From positions 8,478,675 to 8,542,674 of the forward strand of contig NC_049993.1 in the NCBI RefSeq assembly GCF_000003815.2: a stretch of 64,000 nt of DNA. Direction: 5' to 3'. The notes under the pieces are model-generated. The model had not been told where the DNA came from. It was given only the letters and a program-made list of their open reading frames with translations, and ran no database searches. Positions 47,526 to 60,282 of the stretch are shown here, one piece after another (the stretch's first letter is position 1; the number at the start of each line of letters is the position of its first letter). Both the position numbers and the translations under genes were made by a program. The DNA comes from Branchiostoma floridae. Taxonomy: Eukaryota; Chordata; Leptocardii; Amphioxiformes; Branchiostomatidae.

Positions 47526-50150
47526 ATCCAACAGCCTAGGCCTTTTTATCTACACATGATACATAAATAGCTAGGAGGTTGGTTGACTTGGCTATTTCAT
47601 AACAGCTTGTTTTTATAAAATGACCTGAATGTCATAACATACACAAAATAGGTCAAGAAAATAAAAGCAGAGGGAAAAAAAGTTTCCAGTCATGCATCAT
47701 TAATAAGTAGATAATTGCTTTGCAGTATCAAACTGTTTGGGATATCATGTTACCATGTTGTGATACCACAACCCTTTACAAACACAATAATAGGTAATCT
47801 GCATGAAGCCCTATTCTGTCCTTTATCCCCTGTGAAAGATACTTCAGTCTGCCATTGGTTGGAAAACCAAAGAACTATGTATGTTGACTGGATACTATAC
47901 AGTCTTATCATATGTTGCCCCATATCGTCACACTGTTCACAGATTGGAGGCTAACTTTAACCTATATGATATTGCACTGAAGTAGCCCTTTGGCTACCAA
48001 GTCTCTGTCTATCCTCCTTTGTAAACTTCTAGGAGCACTAGAGTTTAGTTGTGGGGGGAAATGCTGACGTCGCTTTTGTTCCTATCATGTTACATTTTCA
48101 AGGGAATGTCCTAAAATCATTTCAGCCCAGACTTAATGAATCTCTTGGCTTGGCTTTGCGAACAAACATCGTCTAGTAACAACTCAGCCTAGTGAAAATA
48201 CCATGCTCACCATCCCAAGCTCAACCTTTACAATGCATCTACACAAGGTACTAGTATTAAAATTTAATTGAAGACTTTGCCTACCATTCATCCACTTTCG
48301 GCTTTATATTCAGAATAACGAGAACACAGGTACTGAACGGGTCTTTTCTTATAGACTAATTCAGTGTGTATAATACCACCTCTTGGTGCTTAATCACTCA
48401 CTCATCTGTTCTGGCTGTGGTTCTGGTATCCAAGCAACCTCACCAGTCCTTGATCCCGATCAAGGGCCAATCCAGAAGTACGACATTGTGTTTGTTTTTC
48501 TGTTTGTTTGGTGTTTTCAGAGGCAGAGGCAAGGACCTGTCCAAAGTGGTACGAGCTCAACACAACCAAATATAAAAATGTGCAGGTGTGAAGCTTCCTT
48601 ACAAACTGGGGAGGCAAACAAATGCTTGTGCCAAGTTTTGGAAATACCCTAATTTATTTTGAACTTTGGTAAATAGGGGTCACACATTCACAGCATGAGC
48701 CATTATTATCTGCCCTTATATTGTGCACGCAGCCCATATTGGCACTGAGCAAAGAAAGATGCTGTACGGATCAAAAGCTTGGGATAAAGGGAGAGTACAT
48801 AACGGTATCATTATCGTTTATTATCTACATTTTCGCCACATGCACACAGAATAATGAATTTGCTGTAAATCAAAGCAGCATCATACATGAAAGAGCCCAA
48901 AGACTGACAAATTATGCTTTTGATAACCATTTTATGTTCACAATTTTCATAATTTGAAACTTGAAACTTTTTTTTTCATGTGCATAAAAGTGCCGCAGGG
49001 TGGGTTAACAACCTACTACTAGTACTAGTACGAAACAAGCCATGCTGTCCCAATTCTACAGTTAATACATGTTATCACATCACCAATCATACGAGTATGG
49101 AAATTGCCAGATAAAATTAAAGCCAACCAAATCACTTCTAGGCTTTTCTCAAAACAAATTGATTCCAGGTAAGATATCTATACAGTAAAAGTGAGCACAG
49201 AACCAACTGGATGATATCCATCACTTGCGAATGATGAATTTCATGCCATTTTCTTAACCTAGTTAGAGCAGATGTCCAAATAAATCATGCTGTGGAACTG
49301 GTCCAGCCAAGGTTGAAGGTAGCATAGCCAAGATAGTCGCGGCATATGGATTACATGTGCATGGGGAGGGTCACACTGATCCCCAAGCACATGTTGAACA
49401 GGCTTTCTTTTTGCCTCATAAATCAAAAAGCTACTAGTACTACCGCAAGGTAAGAACTGCTCTAAAAACATGCAAAGAACTGCTCTAAAAACATGCAAAA
49501 TACTGATGTTACATCTGCTTGAAGGGTACGGAACATATATTTATGTTTCGGAAATACAGAAATTATCAAGCTAGAGGCCATGTCTACAAACAATATCAAC
49601 CACAAGTAAAATCTAACGATAATAGGATAGCAACAAAGAGATAGACTGGCAAAGAAAGGAGCTACCGGTACTTAGTCTTTGTAACTAAGTTACTAAGCAA
49701 ATAAAAGTAAAACTGATTGACACACCCATTGACGTTGGCACTCAGTTGGAATTGATTGATACAATGTTGTAGAATGGTAGCCACGAGTAACAATGTACTA
49801 ATATAGTACTTCAGCATTATTAACTAAGGGATTTTGTTTCACTAAATACAGTAACACTTCCAGATATATTTTCAATAATGTGTATCTAAGTTGCATCAAT
49901 GATTACAATGGACGACAACATGGAAAACACATGGAGTTAAAAACATTTAAAGCTCATTGAACAATCATGTTATATCACATAACGTAATTGTAGTGACTGA
50001 GTGTGTTTGGATCAAAGCCCAAGGTACAAACCTGGTGTGTTACACCATAATGCGGTTTTCTGTGTGTGTGTAAATGCGGTTTACCAGGTATGCAGTATAA
50101 AGACATGTTACGTTATTCCGCCTACAACTTTTTCTAGAGACATATCAGCT
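47526..50150. other. Intergenic, no gene seen
   Basis: AT-rich sequence with short unassignable frames only. A few short local repeats (for example AAGAACTGCTCTAAAAACATGC twice at 49453-49497) are present. Confidence 0.4.
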
Positions 50151-50156
50151 TGAGTG

Positions 50157-50459
50157 TGTCAGTGTGTGTGTGTGTGTGTGTGTGAGTGTGCGTGTGCGTG
50201 CGTGTGTGAGTGTGCGTGCGTGTGTGTGTGAGTGTGCATGCGTGTGTGTGTGAGTGTGTGTGTGTGTGTGTGTGAATGTGTGTGAATGTGTGTGTGTGTG
50301 TGTGTGTGTGAGTGTGTGTGTGAGTGTGTGTGTGTGTGTGTGAGCATGCGTGCGTGCGTGTATGTGTGTGTGTGTGTGAGTGTGTGTGTGTGAGTGTGTG
50401 TGTGTGTGTGTGAGTGTGCGTGCGTGCGTGCGTGCGTGCGTGCGTGTGTGTGTGTGTGA
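50157..50459. repeat. (TG)n-rich microsatellite/minisatellite
   Basis: About 300 bases composed almost only of TG dinucleotides with interspersed TGTGAG, TGCGTG and TGAATG variants. Open frames across it (His/Thr repeats) are artefacts. Such tracts are length-polymorphic and can form Z-DNA. Confidence 0.95.
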
Positions 50460-51201
50460 ATGTATCTCTTCAAGTCTTTAGTGTGTGCAAGTGCAAGATG
50501 AGATTAGGTGGCTCAAAACCAGCTGTGAACACACTTTTATCATTTCAAAATCTTCACCGGAAACAACCTTTCTGTAGGAAATTTGTCCCATGTCAACAAT
50601 ATCTATTTCCCCCTTCATTCATCGACTAGTGATTGTTATGTCTACAAAAAAGTTATTTGTTTAAAGTGATCTTATTTCCGCCCTGTTTATCTTTTGGACA
50701 TGTGTCTTCGGGTGCCTGACACCTATCTACATCCTGTTCTTCCACATACAGGACGACCCCTCTGGTCCAGTCTACCCCCACAGAGAAGAACTCGAATACC
50801 GTTCTTAAAATAATTCGGCATAACATAAATTTTCACAACAACAACTTGTATTGAGATAACACTTTCTGTTGTCACTAGGAAACTAGTAATAACAGTAAAG
50901 CCACTTGCATTAGTGTTCGAAGGGACTTTCTCTCTAAAGCATGCGAAAACAAACCTTAATCTCGACGCACGAAAGTGTGATCCTTTATACGTCTTGAAGA
51001 TATTGTTGAAGACTTCAAGAAAGTCACCTCTTCTTACTAAAGGTATTGCCCCCCTCCCCCTTACCGGTTCTTACTCTAGTCTAAGTAAACGTAAGGTTCA
51101 ACCAACAACACAGATCACAAGGTAAAAACACTGTTACGGTTGTAATATTCAAACGCTCTCCTCAGCAAAGCCACAAGCCAGTCTGAGGTAGGCAAACTTA
51201 C

Positions 51202-51540
51202 CCAGGAGAGGTGGACTCGGGCTAGTCGGGCAGAGGCGGCAGCGGGCCCGGCAGAAAACGGGAACCGTGGCGGGCCGTACTTCCGTACCCAGCCTTCCCG
51301 TCAATTTGGCACAACCACTGCAGAGACGGAGACCTATCTGCTCGTCAACTCCCTCGTCTGCGATCTGGGAAATATAGTATGTGAGCAGATCTAGCCCTGG
51401 TCCTTTCCTGTTTGTATTTTTCTTTCTCCCCAGCTAGAAAATGTTGGCCGCTGTCGTCTGACTCTGACGGAGTTAGGCTGGGATCAAGATGGCAACCGTG
51501 ACGTCACGGCCACGTGACCAGGACTCGGCTCCAGGGAGAC
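51202..51540 (-). promoter_or_regulatory. CpG-rich block with a consensus minus-strand splice donor; possible noncoding first exon
   Basis: The DNA is GC- and CpG-rich (GGCGGCAGCGGGCCCGGC near 51235) in an AT-rich neighbourhood. On the minus strand a near-perfect donor TCCTGG|GTAAGT has its last exon base at 51202. A noncoding first exon or alternative promoter for NIM1K, 12.4 kb upstream of its coding start, is possible. A promoter for an unrelated noncoding RNA is an equal alternative. Confidence 0.3.
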
Positions 51541-52059
51541 CGCCACACAGACAAAGGGGATGTTCATTAATGTTTGATGGCGGGTGTCAATAGGTCCAAC
51601 TAGTGTGTAGCACCGGTTCTCATGGAGAATAATCATAGGACGGTTTTGTTCGACACAAAAGCTCATTGCGAAAACGCATTGATCTGTAAACGGCATATTA
51701 CATAACCCTTGATATCTTTTCAATAGCGCCTAGCCCTTGATATAATACAGCTGATTGTACGGTTTCTGAACAGAAATATGAGCACAAAAACTCCCAATCA
51801 AATGCGACTCATCAGTGAAAAAAGAATTAACCACATTCAAAAGTAGATGAATTTTTCTAATTGCTTTTTTTCTCTTATTCTTACTGCATTACAAATATTA
51901 TTTTGGCTCCTATGTTTGTTTTTTCGTTCCATCTGTTAATGTTATTGCCAGTTTAAGGGATAAAAAAAATTGTTGAGCTTTGGCTTCATTTGTCATTTCT
52001 ATTTCCTTTTGCATTCATTCATTTATTCATCTACTTATTGGTTTACTCATAATCTACTA

Positions 52060-52400
52060 GTATATGAGAAAATTGCAAAGTTTATTAGGTTCTAGAAAGA
52101 GCAAATTTACAATCCCATTCAACATTCGTAACCAGGCCAGCGAATGAAAATACGTGTGCTGCATAGCGTGGGTCCCACACTTTAGCTTAACCAATATAAT
52201 AACTTCCGACAAGTACCTTTTGCCGGGCTGTCGTTTTATTGGCATTGAATACACACCTATCACCTCAGCCGCAGCTGCCGGGTTCTCTCTCGTGACAATC
52301 ATGCTGTGCCAAAAAGCTGCCGTGAGTTTCATCAGACAGGGGAAACGGAAATACTTCAATGCTGTCTTCGCACACGATGCCCAATTCTTTAACGTTCCCT
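52060..52400 (-). pseudogene. Possible decayed transposable-element protein fragment
   Basis: A minus-strand open frame of about 116 codons contains RQPGKRYLSEV followed by THAMQHTYFHSLAWLRML. The arrangement resembles C-terminal segments of transposon-encoded proteins in lancelet and fish genomes. This is an impression from memory only. No flanking exons or TIRs were identified. Confidence 0.2.
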
Positions 52401-53133
52401 TTTCCACCTGCGTTTACGGAAATGTTCAAGGATATATATTACATACAGCTGGAATATTTTTCGTAAGAGAGGGGAAATAGTAGGGCTAACTCCGTTCATT
52501 CAAGGAAAGAGATATGTTGGCTACAGCGCTCTTCAAGCCTAATTTAGCGTGATAAAAATGCAGACATATCTCTGAATTTTCGAACGTTCACGTGCACGTG
52601 ATTTGGTCATACCAGAATACCAGGAAAACAGTCCGTATCAAGCGTAGCAGTTGGTTTTTCTCTAAAGTGACCGACAAATTGATTTCACCAACCAAGGACG
52701 TTAAAATCTTCTTACGTTGCTTGTCCTTAAGAAATCTGTTTTAATTGTATCAAGGAGACGAAACCACCAAACCACCCTTTGGCGCAAAAGACTAGCTTTG
52801 CTATTCGCTAATCGGTAGTTCAAAAAGAAAGATCACCTTTTGTTTTCCCGTTTGTAAATTTATAAAGTAAAGCGAACGTTAACACTAAATATAATACCTT
52901 TCATCTTTTCGAGTTTTTTCTATGAGAAAGACACCGACTCAAGGTACATTTAGCAAATTGAATGGCCTGTTGATCAGTTACTGTTAAATCTTTCGCTCTC
53001 TCTAGATCTAATGGAGTAATCGTCAAACAAATACAGGGCTTGGCTTTTCAACATGTTTCATTGCGTTTTGTACAACTCTCTAGTGACCACCGTTCTTCTC
53101 AAATTGCCTCTTCCCAGGGGGACTCTACATTTT

Positions 53134-54081
53134 CTTTGAGATTTGAAATAACGCACGTCAGCCACCTTGCAGAGGTCAGCCACCTGAGTTCTGTCGCCTA
53201 GCTGCCATGACGTCTGACGTAATCTCCATGCAGATTTGCCAGTGGCAGTGGCATAAGATAGCCTCCTTAGGGATAGTATCAAAGCTGGCTAAGGAGTACA
53301 GCTTGGGCCAAAGGGAGTCATCAGCCACTGGGAGCCAAACACACTCCTATGCTATAGGCCGGCTTCACTCCTCTGGCAGCTTTTGATATCATGTTAGATG
53401 TTATTATGCTACCGTATGATCTGCTTGGAGATTCACCATGGAGAGGCCAGCCACCTAGAGTCTCTGTCGCGTAACGCCATGACACCTCACGTGCCAAGGT
53501 CACCGGGTGACCTGTCCAACACGGCCATTACGCATGTCAGCTGGCCGCCTACATAATTCCTCGCGTGGTTGTCACGACTTCTTACGTGCCTATGATGGCG
53601 AGGTCGTCACACTGGCGGTCGAACTTCAAACATCTTTGAGATTTGAAATAACGCACGTCAGCCACCTTGCAGAGGTCAGGCACCTGAACCTCTGTCGCCG
53701 GTAGCTGCCGTGACGTCTGACGTAACCTCCAAGCAGTGGCATAAAATAGTATCAAAGCTGGCTAAGGAGTACAGCTGGCCAAAGGGAGTTATCAGCCACT
53801 GGGAGCCAAATACACTCCTAGGCCGGCCTCTGGCAGCTTTTGATGCTATCTTATGCTACCGTATGATCTGCTTGGAGAGTACAACCATTGAGAGGCCAGC
53901 CACCTAGAGTCTCTGTCGTGTAACGCCATGACACCTCACGTGCCAAGGTCACCGGGTGACCTGTCCAACACGGCCATTACGCATGTCCGCTGGCCGCCTA
54001 CATGATTCCTAGCGTGGTTGTCACGATTTCTTACGTGCCTATGATGGCGAGGTCTTTACAATAATGGTCGAACTTCAAACA
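53134..54081. repeat. Direct tandem duplication of a ~500-base unit
   Basis: Unit 1 is 53134-53633 and unit 2 is 53634-54081. Both begin CTTTGAGATTTGAAATAACG, contain GGCCAGCCACCTAGAGTCTC and GCCAAGGTCACCGGGTGACC, and end GGTCGAACTTCAAAC. Unit 2 is about 50 bases shorter by internal deletions. A fragment of a third unit may flank (GCCTCTTCCC on both outer sides). No open frame is conserved between units, so it is probably noncoding. Confidence 0.9.
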
Positions 54082-54352
54082 GCCTCTTCCCTCAGGACCT
54101 CAATGAAAAGCGGCCTGCAGGCCGATTTGAGCTTTCATGAATAAATAAGGTTCAAGATATCAAAACGTTTGTTTATATGTATGTGTGTGAATATTTTGGA
54201 TAGAGGCATAGGAACAAATGACGACATGTAAACAATAATCTGCCTTCGTGTATGATTAGGAAATGAGGCAAACAAACATGAGTATTTCATTCATGTTTCT
54301 ATGCTGGTCAGGAAGACTCTAGCGCCCCTTAGAGACGGCTTTTTTTCTTTTT

Positions 54353-54452
54353 NNNNNNNNNNNNNNNNNNNNNNNNNNNNNNNNNNNNNNNNNNNNNNNN
54401 NNNNNNNNNNNNNNNNNNNNNNNNNNNNNNNNNNNNNNNNNNNNNNNNNNNN
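54353..54452. other. Assembly gap (100 N)
   Basis: Exactly 100 N, a standard placeholder length, preceded by a T-rich stretch. The flanks are not obviously repeated. True size unknown. Confidence 0.99.
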
Positions 54453-54920
54453 TCCTTCCCCAGCCTACGCTCCTGTACCCCCCCACCGGTAGGAATCTGC
54501 TTGGAGATTAATTTTTGGTAGCGTTTGTTATGTTTGTATGTAGAAGGGCAGCATCAACTCGAAAACACAAGAATGAATTGTATTGATATTTCATGAAAGT
54601 CTGTATGTGGGTAGGTCTCGATGATATCTGGAAACGTTTAGATTATGCCCCACGCCCAGCGACTTCTTACAATACTGCAACAGAACTTCCAGATTTGGTA
54701 TCTCCCTCGTTCACTCTTCCCTTCCTCATTCACTCGCCCACTGTGATGCCAGCAAAAGGTGCCAGCGAAACTAGACCACCAACCAACCAGACGTTCCATA
54801 ACACATATATCTTCGATGGGTATGTGAAAGGTGACATCACCAAGCACAGTAGGGACATCATCTCTGGATAGTTTTTAAAAAACGCTTGCAGATAGATGTG
54901 CAAAAGTTAGGTGTGACGGG

Positions 54921-55020
54921 TCCTTCGGTGTAATGTAACCAGCTGCTGCCGCGCCGCGTGCCTGCGAAGCTGGTGTGTTACGCCGAAGGATGGTAATATG
55001 GGCTATATAGATACAGACAT
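54921..55020. repeat. Hairpin and dispersed repeat block (AGCTGGTGTGTTACGCCGAA)
   Basis: TCCTTCGGTGTAATGTAACC and its near-complement, which ends GTTACGCCGAAGGA, form a stem around a GC-rich loop. The block then continues into GGCTATATAGATACAGA. The right half (54969-55017) is repeated at 57003-57051, with the same order and few changes. Confidence 0.6.
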
Positions 55021-57002
55021 GGTATTTGACCTTAAATGGCAACATCTCTTTGCACTTACGTAATTACATGGTTATGTAAGAGATAACTACTGTATTCAAA
55101 GATGTGCGTGTAATGTGGGCGATTGATTTCAGGTGTATAAGGCAAAGAAACAGTATACAAAACTACGCAGCAGAAAAGGGTTCAGAAACTTTAAAATGCC
55201 TCCATTCGGTAGACGAAATCAATGAATCTGCCAATAAACTTCACCAAATAGGTAGAGTTTGGTTCCATCTGAATGTTGGACTGTTCGCATGGAAAATTCC
55301 AGCGGACAATGCCACAAGTTCCGCTGACACGTCATTGTCTGAGTACAATTGTTGGTCACGCCCGAAGTGAGCGGGAACAATGAAAGACGTACCTGCGGAC
55401 TGATACAGGTGTGATCAAGGTGGGATTTCCTCCGACGGCTGAAAGGATTTTGCACCACGCAAGACTGGTTGAGCGGAGAAACTGGCGGCTAGAATAGTAG
55501 ATACGCAACAAGGAGGTTATAGCCTTCTTCTCAAGGACGCTGAAAGGTCACTGTCCGCCGTTTGCGCTCGGAAACTCGAGGGAATTTATACAATTTGCAA
55601 TTTATTCATTTGCAAATCCATGCCCATAGGCTACTCGTAATTGCAAGGGTACAGACAGTAAAAAGTAATAAGTGTCTATTCTATACAGCTATCTATATGC
55701 ATGATTCTACATTCTTTTACTGGGAGGTTTGACTTCTTCTTTGGAGGCAGTGGCGGATGAAAAGCCCCACGTTTTTAATGATAAGTGGGTTCTGTGATTT
55801 TAACAGGAATGTAGTTTTTTGGAGGTCTACTAGCTGGTGAAAAGTTGGAAATATTTATAAATAGTGGTGAATTCCAGTAAAGTCTGCTGATGTTGACAGT
55901 CTTGCAGCGTGCACAAAGTCATATAAGCCGTGCACAATTCACATTTGTCATAGCGTTTGTATGGGTCTATTGCAGAACAAATCTATAAAGACAACCTTTC
56001 TCAAACTTGCTGTCGGCCTGAAGCTGTCGTGCCACGTGCGTGACAGGGACTAAAGGAGGATTATCCACTACCTGACACTTGAAGTGGCATGTTGCTTCTT
56101 CTTCGGCCCTGGTTTTAATGGGTTATTCCTTATTTCATTTTCACTAATACTACGATGTAATAAGGTTACCGTAATTCACTTTTACCATGCCAGTAGGCAA
56201 AGGGAGTTGCCCCCCCCCCCCACACACACACACTCACATGCACACTCAGAGATAACGAAAAAAAAAAAAGATCAATGATCTCCTCGGCGCTGTTATTGAA
56301 ATTCTCCGTTTTAGTACTTTGTAATCCTCAAAAAACGCAAGAAATGATATTCTAATGGTGAGTTGTTCCGGCACAGGCAGCGCATCCCCGGACCCCCCTT
56401 GAAAGGCTTGCACCTACGGTAAAAAAAAAAAAACACAGAACAACACCCCCAAACAAGATCCTGGCTACGGATATTAATCATTACCAAGTGTAGTCTGAAA
56501 TAGATGGCAGTTGTAGTTCATGTGTAACTGTAAGTATATATAGTCCATAGTTGCTTTGTCATCAGCTTAGCTTTCAATCGGCTATCCTTGTATTTCTCTT
56601 TTTCATCAAAACGTGTTCACTGGGTTAACTCTCACCCCCTCCCCTGATCTGCAATGATTAGTCCCTTAAATACGGAACTATTAATCAGGGTTTGACATAT
56701 TCTTGCTTGCGCCTTGTGGCAACGTATCCAGTACACACGCGAAACATATTTCCGTAACCATACACCGGCTGGTTTTCCCGCTACATCCCCGTCTGGCTTA
56801 CAGAGTAATAAGCCAACACTCTCACTCTTTCCGTTAAAGGGGATGGTCTATAAAGTTTCAGTTCTACCTTTGTGTCTTTCTGTATAATGACTGTTTTCTT
56901 AATTTAATCTCCTACAATTATACAACGTGTATATTGGCTGTTTATTCATAATATATGCCTAGTCATAATTAGTGTACATTTTTCATTTGCTTCCTTGCTA
57001 AA

Positions 57003-57052
57003 AGCTGGTGTGTTACGCCGAAGGGCGGTTATACCGGCTATATAGATACAGA
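57003..57052. repeat. Second copy of the AGCTGGTGTGTTACGCCGAA block
   Basis: About 50 bases match 54969-55017 with few differences, including the CTATATAGATACAGA end. A weaker relative (CCTGGTGTGTTACACC) is at about 50033. This looks like a dispersed family of unknown class. Confidence 0.55.
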
Positions 57053-58499
57053 TATACTGAAAATAGCGGCTACTTTGATTGCTTATATTCCTTCACCGCT
57101 CCTAATAGATTGTATCTTGTACAGCTCTATAATATCGATATCTATGAATTGTAAATAAATAGAAAATAGATTAGGCTACTAAGTGCCCATGAAACAACAA
57201 AAAGTTGTTTCAAGAATAGAAATATAATTGTTGTAAATAATACAATTCCGAAAACCAACTGGTAGAAGAAAAATGTTCCACTGTCAGAAGAACTAAAAAT
57301 TACACCATGCCAAAAATGAGTACAGAAACTAATTCCAATCGGAAACAGCGCCGGAACTTGAGACACGGTCCCTTGGGTAGTAGACTCATTCTGCGTTCAT
57401 TTTTTGACCCGTTTACACCTTGGCGACGTCAGTGACATTTTTTGTGCGTCAGTCGGGTGACAAGACGCTTGGTCTGAAATGGAAACCACTGCTCAGACGG
57501 TGCGGCAGGCATCAAATCGTCTTACCGCTAAAGACGTCAGAGAATACACAGCAGTGAAAAAACAGTCGGCACAGATCTGCGGTATTTAGCAGGTGCTCAC
57601 GTCCGGATCGGTTGCCATGGTGATCTGTTGTTTTTATACCGCAGCGGCAACCACTGGGGATGGGTTAGGATCATTGCCTGGCCGTTTATGTCGTTTTACT
57701 TTCCTTCTGACCTTTTGAGCGTGTCCACTTTGGTTTTAATTTTAGCATAACTTTAATCCTTGATATACCGCCTTGTTTTGTTCAATAGAATATAAATAGG
57801 ACATGTTCTTATTACTTACAAGAGTACAGTATCAGCCATATTGTCAGAAAAGAGGTACTAGTAGTGCGTTCTTCTTATCCATATACATATCCTGCTAATT
57901 TTGTATTTTTAAAAGACTCCCCCTCAAACAAGACTAGTGGATTGATCTGCAACATTACACCTACCAACATGTAAGATGCTTTAAATGTCATTCAGACTTC
58001 ATGTCGTTTGTGGACCTGACTCAAATTGCAAGCAGATCCTGTTGCATACCTTTCAAGTATCACTCTATCTTTCTTGGATCCCATCAAAGTTCTCAGACTC
58101 CGTTACTTAGAAATCTATACAGTTCTCTAAAACGATTTCTTCACATTGAAAAACATGTGGACAAACTGGCACAACTTGGGCAATAATGTTTAATGTGTCA
58201 AACCTTTTATACATATCAATCTCCCTTGTATACTTTCTATCTTATATCAACATTTAGAAAAATGCCTAAAATTTTACACTTGGCTGTTAGTTCTCTACCT
58301 GCATGATTTTCCAGAATTCCTGATCAACTTTTTTCTTAACTGAAGCCAGGTGATAAAATCATGTAACAATGAAACAGTTGCTGCATTGATATGAAAATAC
58401 ATTTGTACATTAAATTCTCAAAAAGATATCCAGTAATCATTACTTTACTTAGTAGATTGAGTAAGGACAGCAGTTGGGTCAAAACCTATTCTTTTTCTT

Positions 58500-59165
58500 T
58501 TTAATACTAAAATTACTCAGGTCTATAGAAAAACTGAAAAACATATCCTGGGTGCCATCCTAGTTAGTTTGCCTGGGCTCATGCAGACTCACTATGATGG
58601 CTATTGAAAAAAATGAAGTAAAGGCAGTTTTCTGACCACTCCCAGTCCATTGTATTAAATGGCAGAACCCTTTTATGAAGACATTGCTGTTTCCTTTTGT
58701 TTGAGATATTCTTAGCCTCCATATAGAAAGACTGGAAAATATATCCTTGGTACCATCCTATAGTTAGTTTACTAGGGCTCCTAGTGAAGACTAAATATGA
58801 TGCCTACAGAAACAAAAGCATTTTTCTGACTATCCCCTGTCCATATCATATCAAATGGTATAACAGTTCATGAAGACATTTATATTCCTTTTGTCTGAGA
58901 TATTCCTGATCTCCATATAGAAAAACTGGAAAATATATCCTTGGTACCATCCTAGTTAGTTCACCTGGGTTCCTGTTCACTATGATGCCTATATTAAATG
59001 GTACGACAGTTCATGAAGTCATTGCTGTTTCCTTTAGTCTGAGATACTCCTGGTACTTTAAAGGCAGTTTTCTGACTATTCCCTGTGCATTTTTTTCATT
59101 GGTGTAACCCTCCATTATGAAGTCATTGCTGTTTCCTTCTGTTTGAGATACTCCTGGTACTGTTC
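58500..59165 (-). repeat. Tandem repeat (~195-base period) carrying copies of the NOP16 C-terminus and stop
   Basis: Units share TATCCT.GGT.CCATCCTAG, AAAGGCAGTTTTCTGAC, CCCTGTCCAT and ATGAAG.CATTGCTGTTTCCTT blocks. The last block is the antisense of the NOP16 C-terminal codons: it occurs at about 58674, 58871, 59012 and, in the real gene, 59115. The copies at 58674 and 59012 still read EYL...KETAM.S-stop on the minus strand. Confidence 0.8.
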
Positions 59166-60282
59166 AGGGATGGACTTGAACCTGGTGATCTTCCTGCGGA
59201 TCTGTTTGGGCGTGTCCTGGTAGTAGTTCTTCACGTCCCTCGCCATGGCGACGTAATCCTCGCCGTACTTGTCCATCATGTACGTGCAGTACCGGACCAT
59301 CTCCGAGGACAGGCGCGGCGCGCCCTCCTGCAGGGTGTTGGCTTCCTGCTCTAGCTGTCGCATTACGTGAAGCTTCTTCGCTTTCTTGGACTTCTTGGGA
59401 GGAGAAACGTCCACTTCCATCCCTTCATCCTGAAATAAAAACAAACAAGTGTGAACGGTTGGCTGAGGTCTCCTTCTCCACACATTTCTACTTAACTCTC
59501 TCAATGGATCGACTTCGCCGGTAAGCATCGCTCTGGAACTCCTCCGTAAGTGTGAACGGTTGGCTGAGGTCTCCTTCTCCACACATTTCTACTAAAAACA
59601 AACACAGGCTTACTTGTGATCATGCACTTGTTAGGCATGTGTGTCAGTCTCTTTAGCTTTTCGGTCTTTTCATTCTTGACCATGGAAGCGACAGAGACAG
59701 CTGAGTGAAGCCAAAAAGGCTGGCATTCAGGTTAGGTCTTTTGTGGCTGGGTTTGAGAATTTTTGCATGGGCAACAAGCACCTCTTAGCAGTTCAAAACA
59801 GAACTGCAGTTTTCTTGAAATAGACATGCTTATGCTTATCTTGACTACCATTATCTCTTCTATAGAACATCCTCCTGTGTCCATAAACAAAAACTGCAAA
59901 CTGCATCATCATTTACACATAAAAAATCCTAACTCACAGCTTTCAAACATGATACCTACTACAGTAGGCTTGCACTGAAATGATACACAATATTGACACA
60001 TTCATATATTTGCCACATTTACCATAAACTGAGGGTTTTTACACACACCTGGTAGACTTTGGGCATCATGTCCCTGGTCTTGGGCAGTGGAATAGTCTTG
60101 TTGACGTCATGTGACAGGCCCATGTCTCTCAGGTTCTGGCCGACAGACTTGCGATCGTCCCACGCCGCCTCCACGCCACGGTGTCCGATCTTCACCTTCT
60201 TCTTAGACTTCTTCCACTGCCGTTTCCTGTTCTTGGAGTAGTCAAACTTCTTCCTGCCTCTCTGCTTCTTTGTCTTGGCCAT
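59115..60282 (-). CDS. NOP16: NOP16, nucleolar ribosome-biogenesis protein
   Basis: Two minus-strand exons join in phase 0: 60049-60282 (ATG at 60282, 78 codons) and 59115-59429 (104 codons plus stop), giving 182 residues; human NOP16 has 178. The N-terminus MAKTKKQRGRKKFDYSKNRK is a Lys/Arg-rich nucleolar signal. AWDDRKSVGQNL and MGLSHDVNKTIPLPK match the family core. The C-terminal exon has YGEDYVAMARD and KNYYQDTPKQIRRKI, the best conserved family segment. The protein acts in the nucleolus in maturation of the large ribosomal subunit. The intron holds a 46-base direct repeat near the acceptor. Its ATG is only 195 bases downstream of the stop codon of the LYR-microprotein gene on the same strand. 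Confidence 0.95.
59447..59593. repeat. Exact 46-base direct repeat in the NOP16 intron
   Basis: AAGTGTGAACGGTTGGCTGA and the 26 bases after it occur identically at 59447-59492 and 59548-59593, 101 bases apart. The first copy is 18 bases from the exon 2 boundary, next to the splice acceptor. Perfect identity suggests a recent duplication. Confidence 0.9.

Noticed and set aside
50159-50473. 104-codon His/Thr-repeat open frame on the minus strand
   Set aside because: It is a translation of the TG-rich microsatellite, not a gene.
52154-52480. 108-codon plus-strand frame
   Set aside because: It overlaps the minus-strand frame that looks slightly more like a transposon fragment, and it has no recognisable domain.
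54593-54871. 92-codon plus-strand frame
   Set aside because: No recognisable domain, no splice or promoter context, and it is close to a dispersed repeat. It may be chance.
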